A stretch of 64,000 bases of DNA, from the NCBI RefSeq assembly GCF_022919095.1, contig NZ_CP095073.1, positions 1 through 64,000 on the forward strand. Direction: 5' to 3'. Shown here one piece after another: positions 33,891 through 42,867 of the stretch. A model generated the notes under the pieces. That model had not been told where the DNA came from and searched no databases. It saw nothing but the letters and a program-made list of their open reading frames with translations. Within the stretch, counting starts at the first letter, position 1, and each line of letters starts with the position of its first letter. The stretch comes from Halobacillus salinarum (GTDB taxonomy: Bacteria; Bacillota; Bacilli; Bacillales; Halobacillaceae). Position numbers and translations under genes: made by a program.

Positions 33891-35058
33891 AGTCTTCCAG
33901 AGCTTTTCCAGCTAACATTCGTAATACAGCGTCATCCATAGGAGGGTTATGAAGCCCGGCTCTTACATCACGGTAATATTTTTCAAAAGGATATTTTTTG
34001 GACAACCCTCTCCCGCCTGCAATTCTCATAGCTAAATCTACTACATCATTAGCCGCATTAGTCACAGCCAATTTCACAGTGGCAAGTTCGGATCCCATAT
34101 ATCTGCGATTTTCCGGTTCTTCATCCCATTTCCTTGCAGTAGCGTACATAAAGCTATGTGCTTGAATAAGCTTCCATTCCATCTCGCCAATTTTATCCTG
34201 AATATGAGCGGTTTCGGAAATCGGAGTATCCAGACTGTTCGGCTGAAAGGATTTAGCAAATTCAATCGCATCGTTCCGTGCTGCTACCGCTATGCCTAAG
34301 TAGCAGGCAGGAATATGAAGTAGCCATCCCTTAGGAGCAGGCTTCCCTTCCCCTTTCATTTCCACGAGACTTTCCACGTCCAGCTCTACTTCCTCTAATA
34401 CAAGGTCATGGCTGGCTGTGCCGCGCATACCTAGCGTATCCCAGGTTTTATCTACCCGGATGCCTGGCTGATGACGATCAATGAGAAACCACCCTACCTG
34501 ATCTAAATCCTCTACATAAGCAGAAACAATATAGTAGTCCAATTGTTCCGCCATTGAAGTAAACGTTTTTCTCCCTGTGACCACGTAGATATCCCCGCTG
34601 CGTACAGCTTTCGTCTCTGGAATTCCTCCTCTTGTTGGACTTCCAGTAGCAGGCTCACTGGCCGCACGGTTGACTACCTTTTGATCACCTGCTATTTCTT
34701 TTGCCAGCTTTTCAAACTGACTTTTCTTCCAGAGCTGCTCTTCATTCAACTCCATGACAATTCCCAGGTGCCAGCCAATGGATAAAGCTGCTGCCCCATC
34801 CCCTTCAGCTATTTTTTCCTGCAAAAGTAATAGTTCATAAAGAGAAATATCTTCTCCACCATAATTCAATGGAAGACTCAGTGAAGGGTACTTTTCACCT
34901 TTTATTACTCGTAACGTTTCCGGGGAAAAGTCTGCATCACGGTCAGTAACCTTCACTTGAGCTTTCGCTGTTTCAGCTATTTTAGCCGCTTTTTCGAATA
35001 AGCGATGCTGCCGATCATTTTTGATCCATTGATTAAAAATATCCTTCACTGCTTTCAC
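33889..35058 (-). CDS. acyl-CoA dehydrogenase-like flavoprotein
   Basis: 389 residues with the three-part fold: helical N domain, middle beta domain (RGGIPETKAVRSGDIYVVTGRKTFTS and GTASHDLVLEEVELD) and C-terminal helical bundle (AGGRGLSKKYPFEKYYRDVRAGLHNPP). The catalytic Glu of fatty acid dehydrogenases near the C terminus is not at its place, and the end resembles the SfnB/DszC-like or acyl-ACP type. Substrate unknown. Monocistronic. Confidence 0.83.
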   Translation of the reverse strand: MKAVKDIFNQWIKNDRQHRLFEKAAKIAETAKAQVKVTDRDADFSPETLRVIKGEKYPSLSLPLNYGGEDISLYELLLLQEKIAEGDGAAALSIGWHLGIVMELNEEQLWKKSQFEKLAKEIAGDQKVVNRAASEPATGSPTRGGIPETKAVRSGDIYVVTGRKTFTSMAEQLDYYIVSAYVEDLDQVGWFLIDRHQPGIRVDKTWDTLGMRGTASHDLVLEEVELDVESLVEMKGEGKPAPKGWLLHIPACYLGIAVAARNDAIEFAKSFQPNSLDTPISETAHIQDKIGEMEWKLIQAHSFMYATARKWDEEPENRRYMGSELATVKLAVTNAANDVVDLAMRIAGGRGLSKKYPFEKYYRDVRAGLHNPPMDDAVLRMLAGKALED

Positions 35059-35220
35059 TCCCTATCCTTCTACTCTATTTAAATCATATAAAACGAGTAG
35101 GAATTAAACCAGTTATCAGCTTACAGTGATATACATTCTTATTAAATAATAGGTTTGTTCCCTTATACTCTTCAGATTACACCTGATAAATAAATGGTAA
35201 AAAAGATAAATTCCATACTA

Positions 35221-35251
35221 AAAAAGCTGCCGATTCTTTCTCGACAGCTTA
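35221..35251 (-). terminator. intrinsic terminator of ytvA
   Basis: AAGCTGTCGAGAAAG / ATTCGGCAGCTTTTTT imperfect stem with a T run on the minus strand, just after TGA at 35268. Confidence 0.75.
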
Positions 35252-35267
35252 GATAGCATTTACTTGT

Positions 35268-36064
35268 TCACGTACGTATCGATTGAAGTGCTTGTTTCAC
35301 GGTAGCAAAGGTTTTTAAAGAAAGCTCACTGAAATCTGCATAAGGTGCGCTTTGAATCGCGAAGTTTGGTTTGATACCGGTGATAATCATGGAGGTCCCC
35401 ATAAGTTCCAGCAGTTGACTCATCTCATAGATCCCCGGTGAATCTCCCCATTATAAGAAGAAATGGCGGAAAGATCTAGAATCAAGTACTCATCTTTTGA
35501 TTGCTGCACATGGTGGCTTACTGTATCCAGCATTTGCTGCAGCCGTTGTTCATCTACGGTACCAATCAGGGGAAGAATAGATATATGATCCTCTACCGGG
35601 ACGATTGGTGTGGATAACCGTTTGACTTCAGAGGAGTAGTGTCCTACAAGCCTTTCTGCTTCCTTTCTAACCGTGACATCCTTTTGAACACCGACAAAAT
35701 ATGTTTGTTCTAAATGCTCCAAATATACCGGGAAAATTTGCAGCTCATTCCAAAACATCGAACCATCTTTACGATAATTTTTAATCTCCACTTGAACCTG
35801 CTCTGTGTTTTTAAGAGCCTCATGGATTTTTTTGATCGTTTCAGTATTCGAATCTTCCCCCTGCAGGAACCTGCAGTTTTTACCTAACACTTCTTCAGAC
35901 GAATAGCCTGTCAGCTGTTCAAATCCTTCGTTCATGTAAATAATCGGATTATCCTCCTGCTGGGGGTCTGAAATGACGACGCCAGCTCCTACATGATCAA
36001 TAGCCGTTTTAATAAATTCATTTTTTTTAATGTCGTGCAGCTTATTAAATGTATGATGATTCAT
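35268..36064 (-). pseudogene. ytvA: blue-light sensor YtvA (LOV-STAS), one apparent frameshift
   Basis: 265 residues once one G is added to the run at 35433-35436 (EIHRG then IYEMSQLLELMG). The LOV/PAS domain (about residues 17-130) carries the flavin-adduct Cys64 in GKNCRFLQG; a J-alpha-like helix links to a STAS domain (LILDLSAISSYNG to FATVKQALQSIRT). In B. subtilis YtvA lights up the stressosome and SigB. Length and motifs match the B. subtilis protein (261 residues). ATG at 36064 follows AAAGGGGA. The frameshift as written cuts the STAS domain in half, but it is likely an assembly error. Confidence 0.88.
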
Positions 36065-36149
36065 TATGTACAATCCCCTTTGGATAGTGAAATGAATACT
36101 TTTATCATAAAATGAATCTTTGGAAATTTCCAATCATACATTAAATTTC

Positions 36150-37028
36150 TCAAAAGAAATCTTGGGAATCTTCGTATCGATTTCCAATCTTTCCTTCAAG
36201 AAAACTTAAAAATGCAGCCACCTGGGGGAGTTCCTTCATCGAATTTTGACTGCAGACCCAAGTATCACGTGAAATAGTCTTCCCCGCATGAAGTAAAGGT
36301 ACATGAGGCAGTCCTCTCATCTCTTCTGTTACTATACTTTTTGGAAGGACCGTCATTCCCAGGCCTTTTATCATCATTTGTTTGGCTGTTTCGAATTGGT
36401 CAACTTTAATGGAACGCTTAACTTGAAGCTGCTTATTTTGGCTGAGCCATTCTTCTACCAGCATTTGATATTCAGGCTCGGATTTAAATTCAATAAAAGG
36501 GCGGACTACATTACCATCTAAAGGGACGGTATCAAACAAATAAAGGGGATCTTCAAACAGGAGCGTGCAGCTCAGTTCCTTCATTTTTCCGCCTCTAATA
36601 ATACAGACGTGGTATTCCTTCGAAGAGCGGCGGATCTCTTCACTTACGCCGGTGATCAAATCCACATGAACCTCAGGGTAGTCTGTGGTAAAAGACTCAA
36701 GGATTTCAGGAAGAAAATGCTGGCTTACGAGTGACGATACTCCAAGCGAAAGTGTTCCTGAAATTGTACCTCTCGTTTTTGAAACAAGCTCATGAACACG
36801 CTTTTCCTCCAGCATCATTTTTTTTGCATGGGCGAGGATCAATTCTCCAGAAGGAGTCGCTTCTAGTCTTTTTGGCGTTCGAACAAAGATAGGCGTATCA
36901 AAATACTCTTCTATATACTTTAACCGCTGGGTAAGAGCGGGCTGAGAAATAAGGATTTTTTTTGCAGTCGCCCGAATCGTTTTATTTTCGCTCAAATGAA
37001 TAAGCAGCTGATAGTCTTCTATTTTCAT
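36150..37028 (-). CDS. LysR-type transcriptional regulator
   Basis: 292 residues. HTH at residues 2-60 (IRATAKKILISQPALTQRLKYIE) and a LysR substrate domain. It is divergent from an MFS transporter gene with a 109-base gap containing a T-N11-A palindrome (37040-37054), so it probably controls that transporter and itself. Effector unknown. Confidence 0.9.
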   Translation of the reverse strand: MKIEDYQLLIHLSENKTIRATAKKILISQPALTQRLKYIEEYFDTPIFVRTPKRLEATPSGELILAHAKKMMLEEKRVHELVSKTRGTISGTLSLGVSSLVSQHFLPEILESFTTDYPEVHVDLITGVSEEIRRSSKEYHVCIIRGGKMKELSCTLLFEDPLYLFDTVPLDGNVVRPFIEFKSEPEYQMLVEEWLSQNKQLQVKRSIKVDQFETAKQMMIKGLGMTVLPKSIVTEEMRGLPHVPLLHAGKTISRDTWVCSQNSMKELPQVAAFLSFLEGKIGNRYEDSQDFF

Positions 37029-37039
37029 TAGTTCCTCCT

Positions 37040-37054
37040 ATAAGAAATACTTAT
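37040..37054. promoter_or_regulatory. LysR box (T-N11-A)
   Basis: ATAAGAAATACTTAT, perfect 5-base arms around a 5-base centre, located 12 bases upstream of the lysR start and in the divergent gap. Confidence 0.5.
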
Positions 37055-37137
37055 CACTTTTAATCAATAACCAATATTATTATTATTACACAATTCATCA
37101 TATGATGATAATAGTAGACCACAAAGAAGGTGAAGGA

Positions 37138-38349
37138 ATGAATAAATTCAATACTTATAAATTATTAACAGCATATTTCCTGTATGAATGCGGAAGAGCC
37201 ATGTATTTCGTATTAGTCACATGGTTTTTATACCAATCGACAGAAGACGCTTTATATACAGGCTTTTTTGTCAGTTTTGGATTTCTCCCCGGGCTTGTAT
37301 CCAACCTTGTTTTTGGTGTGCTTGTCGATCGGTATAATCGGAAAAAGCTCGCACTCATATCGGAATCGGTCAGTTTTTCCGTACTTGTGCTGCTATTTTT
37401 CACAGCTGCTACTCATTTGCTTCTTCCCTCGCTCATGATCGGGGTTCATATGGTCATGCAGACCACAGGTTCTTTATTTCGCCCCTCCTTGCAGGCACTT
37501 GTGGCTGAAGTCTTTGATAAAGAAACATTACCAAAAATGTTCTCCTTTTCTAATTCAGCTACTATTTCCGGAAGTTTAAGTGGTGCAGCTATTGGAGGCT
37601 TCTTATCAGGGTGGCTTCCGCTCAGTAATTCTCTGCTGATTGTTACTAGTTTATATGGATGTTCATGGTTAGCTGTAACCCTTCTCGATTACGAGAGAAA
37701 GTTTTTTCCATCTTCGAACACAAAATTTCGTATAGTATCGGAATTAAGGGATGGCGCCAATTACCTTAAAAAGAACCCTATGCTCTATGGATTATTTACA
37801 ATGATGATGCTTGGACAGCTGACTTTTCATACGACTATTGGTTTCTTATCTGTTTATACTAGTGGATATTTGCATTCCAATGCGGTCACTTATGGTTTTC
37901 TTGACGCCTCTTTTTCTATCGGAGGGATTGCAGCCGGGTTTTTAGGTACGTGGTGGTGGGTGAAGTGGAAAAATTTCATTGCTGTATGGTCCCTTGTGAC
38001 CGTAGCTGTCGGGTTATTTTTATTAGGTACTGCCCCCTATCCTGCCGTGGCCTTTATAGGCGTGTTATGCACCGGCCTTGGAACTACGTGGGTCCGCGCA
38101 CTTCTTCAGTCCGTACAGCAGATCGCAACAGACAAAAGGTACCATGGAAGAATGGCCAGCTTCCGGATGCTCGGAAACCAGGCTTCTGTCGTTCTGACGG
38201 GATCTATTTTTGGAGCAGTGGCAGCCTCTCAAGGGGCAAATATGGTATTTCTGTGTTTGCTCATTCCTATTTTATTAGGAGTGCTATGGGCAGTTTTTCA
38301 ATCGAGACATCCGTCATTTAAAGCAATTACAGACCAAAAATCTGCATAA
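37138..38349 (+). CDS. MFS transporter
   Basis: 403 residues, twelve predicted helices. The MFS loop 2-3 motif is FGVLVDRYNRKKLALISES. Similar to the MFS_3/enterobactin exporter-like group of drug exporters (also GIAAGFLGTWWW, GLGTTWVRALLQSVQQ). Start at 37138 has AAGGTGAAGGA just upstream; the frame is open to 37102 without a site. Probably regulated by the divergent LysR protein. A terminator follows. Confidence 0.85.
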   Translation: MNKFNTYKLLTAYFLYECGRAMYFVLVTWFLYQSTEDALYTGFFVSFGFLPGLVSNLVFGVLVDRYNRKKLALISESVSFSVLVLLFFTAATHLLLPSLMIGVHMVMQTTGSLFRPSLQALVAEVFDKETLPKMFSFSNSATISGSLSGAAIGGFLSGWLPLSNSLLIVTSLYGCSWLAVTLLDYERKFFPSSNTKFRIVSELRDGANYLKKNPMLYGLFTMMMLGQLTFHTTIGFLSVYTSGYLHSNAVTYGFLDASFSIGGIAAGFLGTWWWVKWKNFIAVWSLVTVAVGLFLLGTAPYPAVAFIGVLCTGLGTTWVRALLQSVQQIATDKRYHGRMASFRMLGNQASVVLTGSIFGAVAASQGANMVFLCLLIPILLGVLWAVFQSRHPSFKAITDQKSA

Positions 38350-38353
38350 AGAG

Positions 38354-38385
38354 AAGGTATGTCCGCTAAAAGACATACCTTTTTA
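38354..38385 (+). terminator. intrinsic terminator of the MFS gene
   Basis: AAGGTATGTC / GACATACCTT stem followed by TTTTT. Confidence 0.85.
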
Positions 38386-38451
38386 TGCTATATTCATATG
38401 ATTCTCATGTATTCTAGTAGGGTTGACGTGAACGGCTTTTTCCTGTAACGG

Positions 38452-38544
38452 TTACCTCGTCTCTTCCTTCGGTGTTCGATAAACCTTTTCAACCTCAACT
38501 CCCAGCGTCTTTAAATAATCGACAATCTGGTCTAGGCTTTTCAT
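38452..38544 (-). CDS. small protein (30 residues), unknown
   Basis: Reads MKSLDQIVDYLKTLGVEVEK, then a basic end; a single amphipathic helix plus tail. ATG at 38544 follows GAGGTGA with six bases between. Coding-like codon use and a good binding site argue for a real gene; there is no family match that I can name. It lies alone in the 38386-38674 gap. Confidence 0.45.
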   Translation of the reverse strand: MKSLDQIVDYLKTLGVEVEKVYRTPKEETR

Positions 38545-38674
38545 GATTTCACCTCAGTGTTATTGTACAGATTTGGCTCGAAACCACACCATTTCGTTCC
38601 GATATATCCCCTATACGAAATTCATAAAACATTCGTTTCATTTGTCATATAGTGCACCATACCCCATATGCACG

Positions 38675-39139
38675 TTAAATATTCAGTTTTTTACACATTT
38701 TTATATTTTTTAAATAAACCCCGTTTAAGAAGTTTGATTGGCTTTGTAAAGCCGTGAATCCTTGTTGTTTTAAAAATGGAACAGCTGTTAAGCTTGCTTG
38801 GGTTTTCAAACAGGAAACTCCTTTAGCTTGAGCTTCAACCTCCAGTTGATGAAGGAGCTGCTTTCCTAATCCTTGATTCTGCTTTTCTGCATGAATATAC
38901 AGCAAATCGACTTCGTTTCCCCATAGGCTTCCACAACCGGTAACCCTGCTTCCTTCTACTCCCAGCCAGGTGGAAGAAGCAAGCATTCGTTTACTCCAAT
39001 AGTCAGCCTTTGTAAATTGATCCGCCCATACCTCTGTTTGTTCAAGGGTGTAATCAGATGTATTGACTGTTCGGATCGTATGTCTAATCAGGGAAAGCAC
39101 ATCTGCAGTGTCTGCTGCTTTCATCATACGAAGGTCCAT
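38675..39139 (-). CDS. GNAT family N-acetyltransferase
   Basis: 154 residues. The acetyl-CoA pyrophosphate loop is EKQNQGLGKQLLHQLE (Q-x-x-G-x-G/A), with the beta-bulge strand VDLLYIHAE before it. Similar in form to YafP-type acetyltransferases. ATG at 39139 has AGGGGTG upstream; the frame extends to a GTG at 39148. Substrate unknown. Confidence 0.83.
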   Translation of the reverse strand: MDLRMMKAADTADVLSLIRHTIRTVNTSDYTLEQTEVWADQFTKADYWSKRMLASSTWLGVEGSRVTGCGSLWGNEVDLLYIHAEKQNQGLGKQLLHQLEVEAQAKGVSCLKTQASLTAVPFLKQQGFTALQSQSNFLNGVYLKNIKMCKKLNI

Positions 39140-39206
39140 TTGAGTCACCCCTGCAGAATAATCATAACAAACTTACTGCTTAAAAAATATTTAAATTTGA
39201 TGACAA

Positions 39207-40094
39207 TTATAGCGGATACATTTGTTGAATCATAGCAGCAAATACTTCCACATTTTTTGTAATGTTTTTTGAATCTGATGGAAGGACCAAGGAAAACAAC
39301 CGGGCTGGAGGTTGAATAACAGGCACAGCCATAACTAAATTCGAAGCGTACGTGTGATCCACTACCGTTTCGGAGACAAGGGAGAGTCCAAGTCCTGCTT
39401 TAACAGCCTGCACTACGCCATGATTACTTCCAATTGTGATGTTTTTCTTTGGACGTAAATTTGAAGATTCCAGCATAGCATCCATTACTGCCCTGCTCCC
39501 TGAACCTCGCTCTCGACTAATCCAAATCTGATTCTGTAAATGCTTGTAACTAACATTTTTTATTTCCCAAAGCTGATGTGCTTCTGGGACGAGCAGGACC
39601 ATTTTATCCTCTAAAAAAGGCACAGACGTGAGGTCCTTATGAATGACCTGGCCTTCTACAAGCCCGACATCCAAGTCATGAAGATGGAGGGCTTCATTAA
39701 TTTCACGGGTATTGTCGATGCGAACTTCGATATCCACTGCTGGGTAGAGCGAATCAAACTTCTTAAGCAGGACGGGAATTACGTATTCTCCTACAGTGTA
39801 ACTAGCTCCGATCCTGATGCTGCCTCTCATTTGGTTTTCGTGTTCATAAACTTCTTCTATTGCCTTTTCCATCACTTTTTCCATTTGTTTTGCCCGGTGA
39901 TAAATCAGCTCGCCCGTCTCTGTCATCTGGAACCTTTTCGGTGTACGGTCAATAAGATTTGTTTGGAAGTGTTCCTCAATTTGCTTTACGTGAAAGCTTA
40001 CAGTTGGCTGTGAAAGGTTTAAGGCTTTCGCAGTTTTTGTAAAGCTCTTTAACTCCACCACCGTTATAAATGTTTTCAAAGCATCTAGATCCAT
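39207..40094 (-). CDS. LysR-type regulator (YeiE/CysL-like)
   Basis: 295 residues from ATG 40094 after AGGGAGA. HTH residues 2-60 (SFTKTAKALNLSQPTVSFHVKQIE), then substrate domain with RGSGSRAVMDAMLE and SNHGVVQAVKAGLGLSLVS, the part that in CysL/YeiE/CbbR-like regulators binds small anions or sulfur compounds. Divergent from a YeiH-like gene. In enteric bacteria YeiE controls yeiH and answers sulfite; the same pair here suggests a conserved unit. Confidence 0.9.
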   Translation of the reverse strand: MDLDALKTFITVVELKSFTKTAKALNLSQPTVSFHVKQIEEHFQTNLIDRTPKRFQMTETGELIYHRAKQMEKVMEKAIEEVYEHENQMRGSIRIGASYTVGEYVIPVLLKKFDSLYPAVDIEVRIDNTREINEALHLHDLDVGLVEGQVIHKDLTSVPFLEDKMVLLVPEAHQLWEIKNVSYKHLQNQIWISRERGSGSRAVMDAMLESSNLRPKKNITIGSNHGVVQAVKAGLGLSLVSETVVDHTYASNLVMAVPVIQPPARLFSLVLPSDSKNITKNVEVFAAMIQQMYPL

Positions 40095-40208
40095 AATCTT
40101 CTCCCTATCATTAATATTATTAATTATTAACATTATAAAGTTTTATTTTACTAATGTTAAGAAGGTTTATACACTAATGTTGATACTTAAGATAAAGAAG
40201 GGATATGG

Positions 40209-41186
40209 ATGAATAAATCAACGATATCGGGGGTTGCTTTTACCTTTGGATTAGCTGCCGTAAGTTTTATCTTGAGTCTGCTCCCCGGTCTTTCTGTAAT
40301 TGGCCCTTTAGCTGTTGCCATTCTTTCAGCTATCATTTACCGGCATTTTTTTGGATACCCTGATGCTTACAAGAAAGGGATCCAATTCTCTGCCAAAATA
40401 CTTTTAAGAACAGCTATTGTTTTATTTGGTCTAAAACTAAATATCACTATTATTTTCCAGGAAGGGCTTCCTTTATTAGCAAAAGACTTCATAGTCATTT
40501 TATTTTCAATTGGCAGCATGGTCCTGCTTGCGCGTTTGTTTAAAGCAGAAAAACAATTATCCTTTCTCCTTGGCATTGGAACGGGAATCTGCGGGGCATC
40601 CGCCATTGCAGCCATCTCCCCAATTGTGAAAGGGAAGGAAGAAGAGACCGCTCTTAGTGTAGCTATTATATCTTTAGTGGGGACAGCGTTTGCAATCGGA
40701 TACACGCTGATCCGGCCGTTTCTTCATTTAGATGTGACCGCTTATGGAACCTGGGCGGGACTCAGCCTTCATGAAATCGGACATGTTGCTTTGGCAGGAA
40801 ACCCTGCTGGTGAAGACGGACTAGGAATGGCACTCCTCGCCAAACTGGGCCGTGTCTTTCTCCTTGTGCCCGTCAGTTTGTTTTTAGTTTGGTTGATGAG
40901 CAGAAAAGATAAAGATGCAGCTAAAGAAATCGTTTTCCCTTGGTTTCTCCTGGGTTTTATCTTCATGAGTTTGTTTGGAAGTTTTATCAATGGTCGCTAT
41001 CTTGAAATCCCTCCTGACGTATTAAAGGGGATCTCCACTCTTACTACTTTCATCCTTACAATGGCGATGGCCGGCCTTGGTCTCAGCGTCAGCCTCGCTG
41101 ATTTAAAAACTAAAGCGGTCAAACCAATGCTCCTGCTCTTCCTTACTTCCATACTTTTATCCGGCCTAACGTATATGATGTTGTAA
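40209..41186 (+). CDS. YeiH/UPF0324 family membrane protein (putative sulfite/sulfate exporter)
   Basis: 325 residues, about ten membrane helices. Family signatures are FGLKLNITIIFQEGLP, LGIGTGICGASAIAAISPIVK, GTWAGLSLHEIGHVALAG and the closing MAMAGLGLSVSLADLK. Homologues are annotated as sulfate exporters and YeiH-like proteins. It is transcribed away from the LysR gene at 39207-40094. Transported species is inferred from that context only. A short AAGAAGGG site precedes ATG. Confidence 0.87.
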   Translation: MNKSTISGVAFTFGLAAVSFILSLLPGLSVIGPLAVAILSAIIYRHFFGYPDAYKKGIQFSAKILLRTAIVLFGLKLNITIIFQEGLPLLAKDFIVILFSIGSMVLLARLFKAEKQLSFLLGIGTGICGASAIAAISPIVKGKEEETALSVAIISLVGTAFAIGYTLIRPFLHLDVTAYGTWAGLSLHEIGHVALAGNPAGEDGLGMALLAKLGRVFLLVPVSLFLVWLMSRKDKDAAKEIVFPWFLLGFIFMSLFGSFINGRYLEIPPDVLKGISTLTTFILTMAMAGLGLSVSLADLKTKAVKPMLLLFLTSILLSGLTYMML

Positions 41187-41263
41187 ACATAAAAGGAGCT
41201 AGAAGAGTAAATCAGCTGGAGACCCACATATTTATACCTTTTATTGCAGAAAACAAAAGTAAA

Positions 41264-41286
41264 GAGCACTCTGAATAAGAGTGCTC
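41264..41286 (-). terminator. hairpin between yeiH and the AI-2E-type gene
   Basis: GAGCACTC / GAGTGCTC with a 7-base loop, followed on the minus strand by TTTACTTTTGTTTT. The rest of 41187-41443 holds no gene that I can support. Confidence 0.65.
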
Positions 41287-41443
41287 AGGCTTTCGAAAAA
41301 GTTACTTCTTGTTTTATAAGAGGGAAGAGGGCAGGGAAATGCTCTCTACAGGAAGCAGGTCAGTTCGATGTTGGCAAAGGACGTCCCGCCTTAATTGAAC
41401 TTCCTTTTCTGACGAGCTTCCTCGTTCATCGGACCAGTGCTCT

Positions 41444-42601
41444 TTATTCGTGCAGCTGATACTGGTCGGCTTCATCCTGAGAAAACTTATTGTACCTCCG
41501 CTGAAACCAATAAAACAGATGGCTGATCAGCACTTTAAAAATGGCATAGCCCGGGATGGCTAATATAATGCCTACCACTCCAAATAGGTGACCCGCTGTT
41601 AATAGAACAAAAATAATCGTTACCGGATGAATATGGAGACTTTTCCCCATGATCTGCGGAGAAATAAACTTACCTTCCAACAACTGGACAATCGTCCACA
41701 CCACTGCAAGCTTGAGTAACATAAAAGGCGAAGTCACAATTGCAATAATCAGAGCTGGAGTAATAGCAATAGTGGGACCGAGGTATGGAACAATGCTAGT
41801 GACACTGGCAATAGCAGCCAGCAGCAGTGCATAATCGAGTCCGATAATCACAAAGCCAATATACATCATCACTCCAATACAAAAACTGACGATAATCTGC
41901 CCTTGTATATAGGCACTTAATTGATGGTCAATGCCTTTAAATACACTGGATAATTCCGGTCTGGCTTTAGGAGGAAAGATACGCAGAATCATTTCCGGAA
42001 GCTTTCGGTCATCCTTTAACAAATAGAATAAAATAAACGGCAGTGTAACTAAGGCGATCACTACACTCGTTACCGTTGAGATAATGTTCGTAATGCCTTC
42101 TACGGTCTGTGCTGCATAGGAGGATAAATTTTCAGGAAGCTGATTAAGAATACTGTCTACATCCTCGAATAAACTGCTGTAATAACTTGAAAAAATAGAA
42201 CTCCTCAACCATTCGTCGATTGAGCTGATCAATTGCTTTAAGTAATCGGGCAGTTCTTCAGATAAGCTGACAAACTGCTTTTCAAGAAACGGAATAATGA
42301 GGACAACGAGGAAAGTGATTAATCCGGCAACGAGGACAAGGGTAATCAGAATGCCCCATATCCGTTTAATTCCCCAGCTCTCCATTAAGGAAATAATCGG
42401 GCGTAGTAAATAATAGACGATGACTGAAAAAATGATTGGCAAAGCAATCGTTTCAAAAAAAACCAGGATTGGCTTAAATACAAACGCCACGCTTGTATAA
42501 ACGAATATATTAAGTCCTATCATTAGTAGAACGCCTAATAGGTATAATAAATTACGTCCGCCAAAAAATTTGATAACCGGCGTACTGTCCCAACGGTTCA
42601 T
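41444..42601 (-). CDS. AI-2E family (PerM-like) transporter
   Basis: 385 residues: N-terminal helices, a large central amphipathic region (LEKQFVSLSEELPDYLKQLI) and C-terminal helices with the family motif LPFILFYLLKDDRKLPE, VPYLGPTIAITPA and LEGKFISPQIMGKSLHIHPV. Members act in small-molecule export or as Na+/Li+ antiporters in halophiles; the sequence does not decide. ATG follows GAAGGAGAC. Confidence 0.88.
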   Translation of the reverse strand: MNRWDSTPVIKFFGGRNLLYLLGVLLMIGLNIFVYTSVAFVFKPILVFFETIALPIIFSVIVYYLLRPIISLMESWGIKRIWGILITLVLVAGLITFLVVLIIPFLEKQFVSLSEELPDYLKQLISSIDEWLRSSIFSSYYSSLFEDVDSILNQLPENLSSYAAQTVEGITNIISTVTSVVIALVTLPFILFYLLKDDRKLPEMILRIFPPKARPELSSVFKGIDHQLSAYIQGQIIVSFCIGVMMYIGFVIIGLDYALLLAAIASVTSIVPYLGPTIAITPALIIAIVTSPFMLLKLAVVWTIVQLLEGKFISPQIMGKSLHIHPVTIIFVLLTAGHLFGVVGIILAIPGYAIFKVLISHLFYWFQRRYNKFSQDEADQYQLHE

Positions 42602-42670
42602 AGGGCATGTCTCCTTCTAATAGCAGCAGCATGTTCATCTATTTATTCATAGTTTATCACAGCGGAGAAA

Positions 42671-42701
42671 AAAATCGTGCCAGGAAAGTGGCACGATTTT
42701 A
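42671..42701. terminator. bidirectional intrinsic terminator
   Basis: AAAATCGTGCC / GGCACGATTTT stem; its arm covers the stop codon of the small gene at 42699-42794. Confidence 0.8.
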
Positions 42702-42794
42702 ATATCTTTTTGAATTTCTTTTTCTAAGAAATTTTTTCACGAACGGATAGATAATCGGACCATATTTCAATGCGCGTTTTAGTAACCTTGCCAT
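42699..42794 (-). CDS. small basic membrane-associated protein (31 residues)
   Basis: Starts MARLLKRALKYGPIIYPFVK and ends in RKRNSKRY. One amphipathic/hydrophobic helix with a very basic end. CTAGGAGGGAC gives an excellent ribosome binding site, and a terminator overlaps the stop, so this is a complete small transcription unit. Short MARLLK-type peptides of this kind are common next to genes in Bacilli; function unknown. Confidence 0.65.
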   Translation of the reverse strand: MARLLKRALKYGPIIYPFVKKFLRKRNSKRY

Positions 42795-42867
42795 TGTTGT
42801 CCCTCCTAGATTGTCGCTTATCTCTATATTTCCCAAAAGGATCGTGAGACAAACATGAGGGTTAACG

